From Brumimicrobium sp964585545 (GTDB lineage Bacteria; Bacteroidota; Bacteroidia; Flavobacteriales_D; Crocinitomicaceae), in the NCBI GenBank assembly GCA_964585545.1, contig CAZPDT010000010.1:58410-122409 (forward strand): a stretch of DNA of 64,000 bases, written 5' to 3'. Below the pieces are notes generated by a model. That model saw only the letters and a list, made by a program, of their open reading frames with translations, was not told the DNA's origin and did no database searches. Each line of letters starts with the position of its first letter. Position 1 is the stretch's first letter. The position numbers were made by a program, and so were the translations under genes. Below are positions 26,246-34,984 of the stretch, piece by piece.

Positions 26246-27585
26246 ACAATCAAAGATAATATTTTATCTATAACTTCCTGTTTTTCCCAATTTTGATGAA
26301 TGTCTTTCATTTTCATCACTTCATCCATAATTTCCTCTTGTTTTTTGCCTTCTTCTAGCGCTTCAGAATATGGATGATGACTAAAAGTTACACGAGAGTA
26401 TAACGGAATCCATTTATTTGGGTACAGATCACTAAATTTACGTTCGATTTTTTTACGCAGTAAGAAGTCTTTATCTCCTGACAAATCACGCATTTCAATA
26501 TAATTGTACAATGCTAAATCAGCAATGGCGTCTCCATCGGGGACACGTTTTGCACCAAATTCTTTTATCGTTTCATTGAGATTGTTGTTATTTTTTTCCA
26601 GAAGGTCAAAAAACACGGTACAATCTTCCATTCCCGCATTAAGCCCTTGCCCATAAAAAGGAACAACAGCATGAGAGGCGTCTCCAATAAGTAACACTTT
26701 ATCTTCAAAATTCCAAGGATTACAACGGATGGTCACCAAAGTAGAAGTTGGATTTTTAAAATAATCCTCAGTCAACGTGGGCATCTGTTCCTTAGCATCA
26801 GGGAAAGTACGCTCAAAGAAGTCAATAACTTTTTGTTCTGTATCAAGACTTTCAAAAGAAACAGCTCCTTTTAATGGAAAGAATAAGGTAACCGTAAAAC
26901 TTCCATCTAAATTGGGCAATGCGATAAGCATAAATTCTCCTCGTGGCCAAATGTGTAAATAGTTTTTATCAAAACAATGCGTTCCATCAGGTTGGGCAGG
27001 AAAATGTAACTCTTTGTATCCATGGGTTAAATATTCCTGTGAATAATTGAACAATTTTGTCTTTTGCAGTCTACTTCGCACGGCAGAATAGGCACCATCA
27101 GAACCAAATATATGATCGTATTGATATTTTGATTCTTCTTTTGTTTTAGGGTTTTCAAAAATAATCTCATTATTTGATAACTCCACATCTTTACATGCGT
27201 GGTCAAAACGGTATTGAATGTTTTCATATTCATCGGCAAGATTCATAAGCTTTTGATTCAACCTTCCACGTGAAACAGAGTAGATGGCTTCATTGTCTTT
27301 GCCATAAGGCAATACTGAAAGTTGACCCTCTTTATCGTGCATTTGTCGTCCGTACATTGGTATTGAAATATCGCGAATTTCTTGTTCAAAATCTGCCAAT
27401 TTTAAGGCCTTAAAACCACGATCGGAAAGAGCCAAGTTAATCGATCTCCCACCTATAGATGCTGCTTTTCTTAAATCGGGACGTCTTTCAAAAACATCTA
27501 CATTCATTCCTTTTTTTGCCAGAAGAACTGCGAGTAAACTTCCTACTAATCCTGCACCTACGACCGCAACGTTTTTTTCTTTCAT
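26242..27585 (-). CDS. kmo: Kynurenine 3-monooxygenase
   Basis: 447 residues of the FAD aromatic hydroxylase class. The N-terminal VVGAGLVGSLLAVLLAKKG binds the ADP part of FAD; GRSINLALSDRGFKAL is distinctive for kynurenine monooxygenase; and GDASHAVVPFYGQGLNAGME is the second FAD motif. A C-terminal hydrophobic stretch, membrane-anchoring in eukaryotes, is short here. It makes 3-hydroxykynurenine from kynurenine, feeding NAD synthesis or tryptophan breakdown. Other kynurenine pathway genes (tdo, kynU, haao) are not nearby. Confidence 0.93.
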   Translation of the reverse strand: MKEKNVAVVGAGLVGSLLAVLLAKKGMNVDVFERRPDLRKAASIGGRSINLALSDRGFKALKLADFEQEIRDISIPMYGRQMHDKEGQLSVLPYGKDNEAIYSVSRGRLNQKLMNLADEYENIQYRFDHACKDVELSNNEIIFENPKTKEESKYQYDHIFGSDGAYSAVRSRLQKTKLFNYSQEYLTHGYKELHFPAQPDGTHCFDKNYLHIWPRGEFMLIALPNLDGSFTVTLFFPLKGAVSFESLDTEQKVIDFFERTFPDAKEQMPTLTEDYFKNPTSTLVTIRCNPWNFEDKVLLIGDASHAVVPFYGQGLNAGMEDCTVFFDLLEKNNNNLNETIKEFGAKRVPDGDAIADLALYNYIEMRDLSGDKDFLLRKKIERKFSDLYPNKWIPLYSRVTFSHHPYSEALEEGKKQEEIMDEVMKMKDIHQNWEKQEVIDKILSLIV

Positions 27586-27609
27586 CTACTATTTTTTATT
27601 TTCTCTATT

Positions 27610-27819
27610 TTATTTACGCCAATGATCCGAATAAGTACTTTTAAAAAACGTACTTCGTTTTCGTTTTGCACTTTTCCTTTTGTGAAATACAAGCATTAAC
27701 CGCCACGCAACCAATCCAAGAACAAGAACTGCAAACACTTGTACCATCAGTGATATATACTCAGCCTCGTTATTTAATGTTCCTGAGAAACGTTGCATTA
27801 TTAAATCTTGTATTTGCAT
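27610..27819 (-). CDS. Small single-pass membrane protein, unknown
   Basis: 69 residues: a short polar start, one membrane helix (ISLMVQVFAVLVLGLVAWRL) and a strongly basic tail with KRKSAKRKRSTFFKSTYSDH. The positive tail predicts a cytosolic C-terminus. Its stop is 24 bases upstream of kmo on the same strand. An exact minus-7 box (27824-27831) ends four bases before the ATG, so the transcript would be leaderless. No function is recognised. Confidence 0.6.
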   Translation of the reverse strand: MQIQDLIMQRFSGTLNNEAEYISLMVQVFAVLVLGLVAWRLMLVFHKRKSAKRKRSTFFKSTYSDHWRK

Positions 27820-27823
27820 ATTT

Positions 27824-27831
27824 CAAAAATA
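27824..27831 (-). promoter_or_regulatory. Minus-7 promoter element abutting the small membrane protein
   Basis: Minus-strand TATTTTTG, an exact TAnnTTTG match, four bases before the ATG. It may drive the three-gene unit with kmo and the outer-membrane protein. Confidence 0.45.
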
Positions 27832-27910
27832 CAAAATAATTAGAAAATAAACCCGACTAATGTGTGCACGGAAACTCAATAATGTTTAGAAAAGCTGTAC
27901 AAAATATAAC

Positions 27911-28597
27911 CTAGCAATTATTGAGGATAGATCTTAATAAGGCACGACCATCAGTGTTTCCTAATAAGTCATCTGCAGCTCTTTCTGGATGGGGCATCAT
28001 TCCTAATACATTTCCTTTTTTATTTTGGATTCCAGCAATATTATGGACAGATCCATTTGGATTAGCAGCCTCTTCAATAACCCCTTCTTCTGTTCCATAA
28101 TAAAAAAGAATTTGGTCATTGTCTTTTAGCTTCTTCTCCGTATCTTCTGTTGCATAAAAACGTCCTTCTCCATGTGCTATCGGCACTGAATAGGCTCTGT
28201 TAAAATCCAAATCTCTGGTAATTACACTGTTTTTGCTTACAGGTTTCAAATATGCATTCTGACAAATAAATTTTTGATTGTTATTGTGCAATAAAGCACC
28301 TTCCAATAATCCCGACTCGGTTAAAACTTGGAACCCGTTACAAATTCCTAAAACATATCCTCCTTTGTCGGCATGCTGAATAACCTTTTCCATTATTGGA
28401 GACAGTTTGGCAATCGCTCCAGATCGCAAATAATCACCATAAGAGAAGCCTCCAGGTAGAATAATAAAATCAGATCCCTTTAAATCGGGCTCTTTATGCC
28501 ACAACTGAACCACTTCTTGGTTGAGCAGCTCTTTCAAGACATAAATCATATCGGAATCACAATTTGACCCAGGGAAAGTAACAACACCAAATTTCAT
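27911..28597 (-). CDS. purQ: Phosphoribosylformylglycinamidine synthase, glutamine amidotransferase subunit
   Basis: 228 residues of the class I glutamine amidotransferase fold. The opening GVVTFPGSNCDSDMIYVL is typical of PurQ. The nucleophilic cysteine lies in LGICNGFQVL (about residue 93) and the His-Glu partners in MMPHPERA near the end. It supplies ammonia to PurL for purine synthesis. Having a separate PurQ implies a small-type PurL and PurS elsewhere, rather than the single long PurL found in many bacteria. Confidence 0.95.
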   Translation of the reverse strand: MKFGVVTFPGSNCDSDMIYVLKELLNQEVVQLWHKEPDLKGSDFIILPGGFSYGDYLRSGAIAKLSPIMEKVIQHADKGGYVLGICNGFQVLTESGLLEGALLHNNNQKFICQNAYLKPVSKNSVITRDLDFNRAYSVPIAHGEGRFYATEDTEKKLKDNDQILFYYGTEEGVIEEAANPNGSVHNIAGIQNKKGNVLGMMPHPERAADDLLGNTDGRALLRSILNNC

Positions 28598-28621
28598 ATT
28601 TACTTACTTAAAAATGATTCA

Positions 28622-28629
28622 CAAAATTA
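28622..28629 (-). promoter_or_regulatory. Minus-7 promoter element for purQ
   Basis: Minus-strand TAATTTTG, an exact TAnnTTTG match, 24 bases upstream of the purQ ATG. Confidence 0.45.
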
Positions 28630-28653
28630 AGAGATAATTCCAAATGGTTCAAG

Positions 28654-29607
28654 TTAATAAAGAAATTTAATGATGTTGAGAACAATTAAGGCATAAAAAA
28701 GGCTATATGGGAGCCATTTGTGTTTTACATTTAAGTAGGCATAAGGCAAAATAAACGGAAGTACGATTATCCCAACCGTAAAATAAAAATAAGACCCAAA
28801 GAAAATAAGAATAGCTGTGCTTAAAACAATAGAAAACACAAAAGTGAAAATGGTTATCGTGTTTATTTTCTTAAATCTGATTGAACTTTTGGTTCGGTAG
28901 GAAATCATTTTCTTATAAGCAAACAAAGTGAGCACAACAATAATAAACACAGGAATAAAAATGAGGTAATTCCCAAACTGGGAATAATTTAAAAAAGACT
29001 TAAACGTAAAGTAGTCATCATAGAAAAATGGATTGATCAAAACAACCCAAAAGAAAGGAAAAATTAAACCAATGACGGGCAAAAGATATTCCCTAAAAAC
29101 AAAGGGGCGGATTGTTGAGAGCCCAAACCAAATAACCAGAATATAAGTTGTATAAACAGGTAGGAAGGTGGCGGCAATACCTAAAAACAATCCACTGAGA
29201 AAAGCATTGTTTCTAGCGTCTTCATTCTGATGGATCTCCAACAACCTGTAAAACGACAATATAAAAAAGAAATGACCGATTAAATCTTCCCCAAAATGAA
29301 GACTCATTGGAAAAAGAAATACAATGAGAACATACAGTATGCTAGGCAAGTAAACAAACTTATTATAAAACTCAATTTTATTGAATACAAAATTGAGGAG
29401 AACTGCATTTATACATAGAAGCACAAAAGCCAGTGACCTTGATAAAAAGGGATCTAACACCTTAAAATCAATATTCCAAAGATTCTCTTGTCCGATAGAT
29501 AAAACATCAAAAGTTGGAAATTTATACTCCAAAAACATGTTTACCAATACAAAGATGGGAATAAGAATTAAAATAAAAGATTTGTTATCAGAAAAATACT
29601 TAATCAT
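28654..29607 (-). CDS. Integral membrane protein, probably DUF6427 family
   Basis: 317 residues, almost entirely hydrophobic, with about nine or ten membrane segments. Charged residues are confined to short loops (HQNEDARN, KHKWLP). The size, Phe/Leu/Ile composition and position next to purine genes and a divergent small membrane protein resemble the Bacteroidota DUF6427 family, whose function is unknown. The family call is tentative. An exact minus-7 box lies 20 bases upstream (29628-29635). Confidence 0.6.
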   Translation of the reverse strand: MIKYFSDNKSFILILIPIFVLVNMFLEYKFPTFDVLSIGQENLWNIDFKVLDPFLSRSLAFVLLCINAVLLNFVFNKIEFYNKFVYLPSILYVLIVFLFPMSLHFGEDLIGHFFFILSFYRLLEIHQNEDARNNAFLSGLFLGIAATFLPVYTTYILVIWFGLSTIRPFVFREYLLPVIGLIFPFFWVVLINPFFYDDYFTFKSFLNYSQFGNYLIFIPVFIIVVLTLFAYKKMISYRTKSSIRFKKINTITIFTFVFSIVLSTAILIFFGSYFYFTVGIIVLPFILPYAYLNVKHKWLPYSLFYALIVLNIIKFLY

Positions 29608-29627
29608 TTTAAAATCGCTTTCTTGAA

Positions 29628-29635
29628 CAAATGTA
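29628..29635 (-). promoter_or_regulatory. Minus-7 promoter element for the membrane protein
   Basis: Minus-strand TACATTTG, an exact TAnnTTTG match, 20 bases before the ATG. It forms a divergent promoter pair with 29688-29695. Confidence 0.45.
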
Positions 29636-29687
29636 AAGATTCATTGAAATAAATGCACCGTTTTTAGTTATTCATTTTCTAAAACAT

Positions 29688-29695
29688 TATATTTG
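29688..29695 (+). promoter_or_regulatory. Minus-7 promoter element for the 63-residue membrane protein
   Basis: TATATTTG, an exact TAnnTTTG match, 20 bases before the ATG at 29716. Confidence 0.5.
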
Positions 29696-29715
29696 TACAA
29701 TAAATTGTAATTGTT

Positions 29716-29907
29716 ATGAGTCCAACAGATTTTTGGGAAGGTTTAGGAAACGGTATTTGGTGGAGTACAGAGATAATCTTTGACCACATCGGAAACATCT
29801 TTAATTATTCAATGATAGCTCTTGGTTTGATTGGGGCAGTTATATGGCTGCGTCTTCAATTGAAATATGAAAGAGAAGCCAAGAAGGATCCAGACGGAAT
29901 TCATTAA
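29716..29907 (+). CDS. Small conserved membrane protein (possibly DUF6341-like)
   Basis: 63 residues: an aromatic N-terminal part (FWEGLGNGIWWSTEIIFDHI), one membrane helix (SMIALGLIGAVIWLRL) and a charged tail. In flavobacteria a similar small protein with a Trp pair and one membrane helix neighbours the DUF6427 gene; here the two are divergent with facing promoters. That comparison is from memory. It is a real gene on the strength of the promoter, the codon pattern and the lack of any competing gene. Confidence 0.6.
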   Translation: MSPTDFWEGLGNGIWWSTEIIFDHIGNIFNYSMIALGLIGAVIWLRLQLKYEREAKKDPDGIH

Positions 29908-29951
29908 TTCTGCTGTTTTACCAAGATTAATTGCTTCTCCATGATGGGCGT

Positions 29952-30950
29952 TTAATCTTCAATTGCTTGGAATACCGCTTTTACTTCAAGTTTTTCAATA
30001 TCATTCAATGAGGGTTGTGTAGCATCAATTGCAAATACCTTGCTTTTTTTGCCTAATGGCGCCCATCTCCCTGGATGCATAGGTCGCAGATTTGTGTATA
30101 AACCGATTGCATTTATTCCCTGTACAGCAGCTAAATGTAACGGTCCAGTACTGCAAGCAACCAAAGCATCGCATTGAGCAATAAAAGTAATCAATTCCCC
30201 CAAGCTGCTCTTCCCAGAAAGATCAATACAGTTCTCATCATTGGGCAACGAAGACCTAAATTGTTTTCCTTCCGCTTCTGTTCCTGAAAAATAAACCCGA
30301 TATTCATTATCAATCAATTTATGGGTCAATAAAATATACTTTTCTAAAGGCCATTCTACCGCTGAACCTTGAGATTTTGTGTGGAGCACAATCTTTTTTC
30401 TTGTGGTGTCCAACGTCTTATTAAGAAAAGGAGATAAAGGTTCTTGTGCTTTAAAGTCGTTCATTAAATCCACCAAATGTGCTAATGACGGCAAGGAGTT
30501 TATTCCGAATTTTTTCAGCAACATAAAATTCAATTGTGCTTCATGTGCATTGGATCGTTTCCGCGTGAAGCGAGGACGAATGTTACAGGTCATCAAATGA
30601 AACAATCGATGTGCTGTGCCTATTCTCAATGGAATTTCAGCTGCCTTTGCCAATTGGGCTAACGCTTTATTGGGGAAAACATGGAAAAAAGCATCAATTT
30701 GCAATTCAGACAACAATTCTTTTTGTTTTTCAAAGGCATGCTTAGACCAATCATTCCAGCATACAATTTTATCGATAAAAGGACAACAAAGCAATACATC
30801 TCGTGTATAGGTTTTCCCAAAAAAAACAATCTCAACACGGGGATATTTTTGTTTCAACCATGCGCACATTGGAAGAGTTAAGACAACATCTCCAATACTG
30901 TCTGTTCTACTAATTGCAACTTTTTTATTATTTAAATCAATTCCCCTCAT
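29952..30950 (-). CDS. GT9 family glycosyltransferase (heptosyltransferase-like), second copy
   Basis: 332 residues. The N-terminal KVAISRTDSIGDVVLTLPMC matches the GT9 signature, and the C-terminal half has STGPLHLAAVQGINAIGLY and LRPMHPGRWAPLG, the nucleotide-sugar-binding part. It is only distantly like the GT9 enzyme at 3.5 kb and lacks that protein's cysteine cluster. The start lies 14 bases inside the 3' end of the GT2 gene, so the two are co-translated and probably act on the same LPS core structure. Confidence 0.88.
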   Translation of the reverse strand: MRGIDLNNKKVAISRTDSIGDVVLTLPMCAWLKQKYPRVEIVFFGKTYTRDVLLCCPFIDKIVCWNDWSKHAFEKQKELLSELQIDAFFHVFPNKALAQLAKAAEIPLRIGTAHRLFHLMTCNIRPRFTRKRSNAHEAQLNFMLLKKFGINSLPSLAHLVDLMNDFKAQEPLSPFLNKTLDTTRKKIVLHTKSQGSAVEWPLEKYILLTHKLIDNEYRVYFSGTEAEGKQFRSSLPNDENCIDLSGKSSLGELITFIAQCDALVACSTGPLHLAAVQGINAIGLYTNLRPMHPGRWAPLGKKSKVFAIDATQPSLNDIEKLEVKAVFQAIED

Positions 30951-31698
30951 GTTGTAATCTTCTCAATTCCTTGTATTTATATATATTGGATTGTGCTGAA
31001 ATGCATGCGATTTGAAGTCCTGCCCTGCCATCCAAAAATCCTTTTTTGATAAAATACATACCAATAAATCGACCAACTGCACTAATGTAGGGTCTGAAAA
31101 CAGAAGCACGCTTTCCCATTTTAGCCATCTTTTTTGCTGTCAAATGGGAATATCTATCTGCTCTTTCTCGATGCTCTTTCCGAGAGTAATAAGAATAATG
31201 ATTCAAATGTCCTTCCAATAGAACAGCAGAAGAGTCATCTTCAACAATAAGTTCTTCGTGAACAAATTCTCCTTTCCAATGGCTCTTAGAATTAGGGAAA
31301 ATTCTTGTTTTTACGTCAGGGTACCAACCAGAGTATTTGATCCATTGACCACAATAATTGGTTAACCGATTAACGGCATAAGTCCCTGTGAGGCCTTCCT
31401 TTTTTATTTTGATAATTGCTGCCTGTAGTTGCTGATCGGGTGCTTCATCAGCATCTACAGAAAAGATATATTCATTGCTTGCCAGTTGGTTAAGGTAATT
31501 TTTGGCATTGGAATAACCTTTCCACTCCCTTTGCTCAACCTTCACTCCTTTCTCCTTGCAAATTGCCACAGTATGATCTGTTGAAAATGAATCCAAGACA
31601 ATGATTTCATCAGAGACAGGAAGCAAAGCATCAATGCACCGGGCAATATTGCGTTCCTCGTTAAAGGTAATAATTGTGGACGTTAACTTGTGCTCCAT
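30937..31698 (-). CDS. GT2 family glycosyltransferase (WaaE/KdtX-like)
   Basis: 253 residues of the GT-A fold. LTSTIITFNEERNIARCIDA is the nucleotide-sugar-binding start; VDADEAPD provides the metal-binding acidic motif; and YSGWYPDVKTRIFPN with the WKGEFVHEEL region is typical of WaaE/KdtX-type LPS core glucosyl- and related transferases. It has no membrane segment and should act at the cytosolic face of the inner membrane. It leads a two-gene operon with the downstream GT9 enzyme. Confidence 0.88.
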   Translation of the reverse strand: MEHKLTSTIITFNEERNIARCIDALLPVSDEIIVLDSFSTDHTVAICKEKGVKVEQREWKGYSNAKNYLNQLASNEYIFSVDADEAPDQQLQAAIIKIKKEGLTGTYAVNRLTNYCGQWIKYSGWYPDVKTRIFPNSKSHWKGEFVHEELIVEDDSSAVLLEGHLNHYSYYSRKEHRERADRYSHLTAKKMAKMGKRASVFRPYISAVGRFIGMYFIKKGFLDGRAGLQIACISAQSNIYKYKELRRLQHEGN

Positions 31699-31776
31699 GT
31701 TTTCTTTAATCCGTTAAAAATAATACATTACATTGTATAGTTCTCCTTTTTTTTAACCTGAAGGAAATGAAAAGAA

Positions 31777-31806
31777 AAAACCGTTCCAAGTAGACGGAAC
31801 GGTTTT
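31777..31806 (-). terminator. Terminator after the peptide-binding lipoprotein gene
   Basis: AAAACCGTTCC pairs with GGAACGGTTTT around an eight-base loop. On the minus strand a T-rich run follows. It lies about 50 bases after the stop at 31858. Confidence 0.88.
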
Positions 31807-31857
31807 AATTTTCTCAAATTGCAAGCTGAGAGGTTTACATTTAACGTTTATTTATTA

Positions 31858-33564
31858 CTACTCCTTAATTTCCTTTATATAAATATCTGAGAAATCAAGC
31901 TGTTCAACTTCATTGGTAACGAATCTTCTCACTTTTAGATTCACCATTGCGATAAAATCATCTGTTTTTAGAGGCATGACTACAGCATCATCAATAATCA
32001 TTTGATCACACTTGGCAAGCAACTCCATTCTTTTCTCTTCATCTGCTTCAATTAATGCTTTCTCAAACATTGAATCATATTCTGGATTGTTGTATTTAAA
32101 AGGATTCACTACAGAACTATTTTCTCCAATATTTCCACCATAAAATAAATTAAGGAAGTTCTCTGGATCTGGATAATCAGCAATCCATCCTGCCCTCCAA
32201 AATATAGCTTTACCATCTTGGATGTATTGTTCTCTATCTTCAAATGTCACCAACTCAATGTTTACATTCACATTCAGATTGTTCTTTAATGATTTTTTAA
32301 CTGCTTGAGCGAGTAAATCACTTCCCGAACCTTCTTTTGCATTAACATATAGCGTTACTGTTGGAAAACCACTCCCATTGGGGTAACCTGCTTCCGCCAA
32401 TAATTCTTGTGCTTTTTGAATATTAAAAGTATAGCCTTTTACACTGCTTGAAGGATAACCTTCCATATTCGGAACAAACCCATGAGATGCAGGCAAGCCT
32501 TCACCACGTAACCAGTCATCAATTATGACCTTTCTATTAATCGCAATATTGAATGCTTTCCGTACTTTCTTGTTGGAGAAAATTTCACTTTGATTGGCAA
32601 AACCGTAATAAGTAATGTTTAAACTTGATTTTGAAATTACTCTGTGTTTTACATTTTTGCCTTCTTGAGCTTCTTGTAGTGTTCCCAAAACATTTTTCAC
32701 TTCTTCAACAGGAATATCCATTACCAAATCAATCTTCTTAGCTCTAAACGAGAGCAACTCATCGGTCTTATCCTTGCTATACGTCATAACTACATTGTCG
32801 AGGAACGGCATTGGATTCCCAAATTCATCTTTTCTCCAATAGTTATTGTTCCTTCCCAATACGATTTTATCAGTAGTAAACTCATCCAATACAAAAGCTC
32901 CTGTTCCAACGGGATGCTTACCAATTTGTTCCCCGTATTTCTCATAGGCTTCTTTTGGGAAAACCCCCAATCCAGCATGAGACATCATTTTCTTAAATGC
33001 TGAGAAAGAACGGTTTAATGTAATCACCAATGTTGAATCATCTTTTACTGTAATTCCACTTACATGATCGGCTTCTCCTTTATAATATGCATTACCTCCC
33101 TCAATCTTATCTTTTAACAAATAAGACACCTGATTGAGCTCATTATCTGAACAAGCAAATTCTAAAGAGTATTTAAAATCGTGTGCCGTCACCTTTCTTC
33201 CTTTGCCCTCATGAAAACAAGGGTCATCCTGAAAGTAAACATCAGTTCTTAAATGAAAGGTAAAAACAGTAGAGTTTTCATTGACATCAGTAGAAGTTGC
33301 AATTGAAGGTACAAGTTCAGTACTCTCTGGATCAACCTTTACAAGTCCTTCAAATATCTGAGATACAATTCGATTGGAGTAAATATCAGTTGTTTGCAGA
33401 GGAAATAAACTCGTCACTTTTTCACTAGACATAAATCGAAAGGTTCCACCGTAACGCACGCCGCCTTTTGCGACAATAACTCCGTCAGCATCTTTTGCAG
33501 GCTGTGTTTCACATCCATAAAAGAACGGCAAAATGGCGACCAATAATATTAGTTTTTTAATCAT
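31858..33564 (-). CDS. ABC transporter substrate-binding lipoprotein (peptide type, SBP_bac_5)
   Basis: 568 residues from the ATG at 33564. That start gives a clean lipoprotein signal, IKKLILLVAILPFFYGC, with Cys as the lipid site. The longer frame begins at 33597, inside the promoter box at 33595-33602, so it is rejected. The mature part has the family pattern: VSQIFEGLVKVDPESTELVPSIA-type opening, HDFKYSLE, AFNIAINRK and a C-terminal WIADYPDPENFL. Such proteins bind oligopeptides, nickel or related ligands for an ABC importer. No permease or ATPase genes are adjacent, which is common in Bacteroidota. Confidence 0.9.
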   Translation of the reverse strand: MIKKLILLVAILPFFYGCETQPAKDADGVIVAKGGVRYGGTFRFMSSEKVTSLFPLQTTDIYSNRIVSQIFEGLVKVDPESTELVPSIATSTDVNENSTVFTFHLRTDVYFQDDPCFHEGKGRKVTAHDFKYSLEFACSDNELNQVSYLLKDKIEGGNAYYKGEADHVSGITVKDDSTLVITLNRSFSAFKKMMSHAGLGVFPKEAYEKYGEQIGKHPVGTGAFVLDEFTTDKIVLGRNNNYWRKDEFGNPMPFLDNVVMTYSKDKTDELLSFRAKKIDLVMDIPVEEVKNVLGTLQEAQEGKNVKHRVISKSSLNITYYGFANQSEIFSNKKVRKAFNIAINRKVIIDDWLRGEGLPASHGFVPNMEGYPSSSVKGYTFNIQKAQELLAEAGYPNGSGFPTVTLYVNAKEGSGSDLLAQAVKKSLKNNLNVNVNIELVTFEDREQYIQDGKAIFWRAGWIADYPDPENFLNLFYGGNIGENSSVVNPFKYNNPEYDSMFEKALIEADEEKRMELLAKCDQMIIDDAVVMPLKTDDFIAMVNLKVRRFVTNEVEQLDFSDIYIKEIKE

Positions 33565-33594
33565 GATTTTTTGCGATATTTTGTAATAGCTGTT

Positions 33595-33602
33595 CAAATA
33601 TA
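33595..33602 (-). promoter_or_regulatory. Minus-7 promoter element for the peptide-binding lipoprotein
   Basis: Minus-strand TATATTTG, an exact TAnnTTTG match, 30 bases upstream of the ATG at 33564. Its position settles the start codon. Confidence 0.55.
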
Positions 33603-33702
33603 TAAATTTAGTCTTATTTTTACTATAAAAATTGCATGTTTTCTGATTTAAATCATTTTATAAAGGAAATAAGTGGGTTACAACAATTGATTTAATTTAC
33701 TT

Positions 33703-34671
33703 TTAATAACCCAATTCTCTTCTTACCCTATACAATGTTTTATGGGCAACACTTCTTGCTTTTTCGGCCCCTTCTCCAAGAATACCATCAATCTCATCTC
33801 TATGATTTATAAAATAATTAAATCGCTCACGTTCTTCCTTAAACCGTTCAAGCAACAATTCAAATAGAGCTTGTTTTGCATGACCATACCCAAAATTACC
33901 TTGACGGTATTTCTCGGCCAATTCCAAAGTTTGATCTTTGCTGGCAATTAGTTTGTAAATATTATACACATTACATGTTTCGGGATTTTTAGATTCCTCC
34001 ATTGGAGTACTATCAGTTTCAATTTTCATGACTTGCTTTCTCAACTCCTTTTCTGGCAAAAATATATTAATGAAATTGTTTCTCGATTTGCTCATCTTTT
34101 CTCCATCTGTCCCCGGAATTATCATAATATCCTCTTGAATAATAGATTCTGGCAATATCAGCAATTCTTTTCCAACGCTATTGTTTAACCTTTTAGCAAC
34201 ATCTCTGGCCATCTCAACATGCTGAATTTGATCTTTCCCTACGGGTATTTTATTGGCATCATATAATAGAATGTCGGCAGCCATCAACATAGGATAATTA
34301 AAAAGTCCTGAATTCACGTCTTGTAAACGACTGGCTTTGTCTTTAAATGCATGTGCCAAGGTCAAACGCTGAAATGGGAAATAACACATTAAATACCAAG
34401 CCAATTCTGTTACCTCTGGTACATCGCTTTGTCTATAAAATATTGTCTTATTAGGATCCAACCCCAAAGCAAGCCAAGTTGCTGCAACCCCATAAGTATT
34501 GTTGCTTAATGTCTCCCCATTTTTAATTGTCGTTAATGAATGTAAATCGGCAATAAATAGGAAAGATTCATTGTCGCTCTTGGTCATCTCAATTGCAGGA
34601 ATAATTGCTCCCAATAGATTGCCCAAATGTGGAACTCCTGTACTTTGGATGCCTGTTAAAACACGTGTCAT
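33703..34671 (-). CDS. trpS: Tryptophanyl-tRNA synthetase
   Basis: 322 residues, standard length. The HIGH-type motif is PHLGN in TGIQSTGVPHLGNLLGAI near residue 15, and the KMSKS loop is in GTDGEKMSKSRNN near residue 190. The substrate region DLHSLT and the DQIQHVEMARD segment are typical of TrpRS. It charges tRNA-Trp. The gene stands alone; the 313-base upstream region holds no other gene. Confidence 0.97.
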   Translation of the reverse strand: MTRVLTGIQSTGVPHLGNLLGAIIPAIEMTKSDNESFLFIADLHSLTTIKNGETLSNNTYGVAATWLALGLDPNKTIFYRQSDVPEVTELAWYLMCYFPFQRLTLAHAFKDKASRLQDVNSGLFNYPMLMAADILLYDANKIPVGKDQIQHVEMARDVAKRLNNSVGKELLILPESIIQEDIMIIPGTDGEKMSKSRNNFINIFLPEKELRKQVMKIETDSTPMEESKNPETCNVYNIYKLIASKDQTLELAEKYRQGNFGYGHAKQALFELLLERFKEERERFNYFINHRDEIDGILGEGAEKARSVAHKTLYRVRRELGY

Positions 34672-34854
34672 ATTGAACTTGTTATTTTAGCGTCTGGTCA
34701 GTAACACAGCAATATTCAAGAATCGTCTGTTTACGAACATCCACTATTTAAAATCTCTTAATTTTTACAAAAATAATCTTTTGTAGAAGAACAACATAAA
34801 ATTAAACTATATTTGGTCTACTTTATATAATAAAGACCAAAAAACTGCATTTTT

Positions 34855-34910
34855 AACTTCAGTACGGCAAACTTTCCGCATAGCGTTGAGTGCGTAAGTT
34901 GTATCCTTAA
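34855..34910. repeat. Degenerate REP-like dispersed repeat, copy B
   Basis: CATAGCGTTGAGTGCGTAAG near 34879-34898 resembles copy A (CATCGCGTTGAGCTCGTATG). Similarity outside this core is weak. Confidence 0.35.
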
Positions 34911-34913
34911 AGT

Positions 34914-34921
34914 TATTTTTG
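34914..34921 (+). promoter_or_regulatory. Minus-7 promoter element for plsC
   Basis: TATTTTTG, an exact TAnnTTTG match, 63 bases upstream of the plsC ATG. Confidence 0.4.
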
Positions 34922-34984
34922 CGGTTTACATAAAAAAACAAAGCAATAAGCAACAACCCAAAAGATGATTAATTACAACGAAAC

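Larger units (their letters stand above)
34672..34984. other. Divergent intergenic region with promoter boxes, a hairpin and a degenerate repeat
   Basis: Between trpS and plsC there is no gene. It holds two exact plus-strand TAnnTTTG boxes (34808-34815 and 34914-34921), a bulged inverted repeat TTTGGT..ACCAAA at 34812-34841 overlapping the first box, and a degenerate copy of the GCGTTGAG repeat near 34883-34890. Confidence 0.5.
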
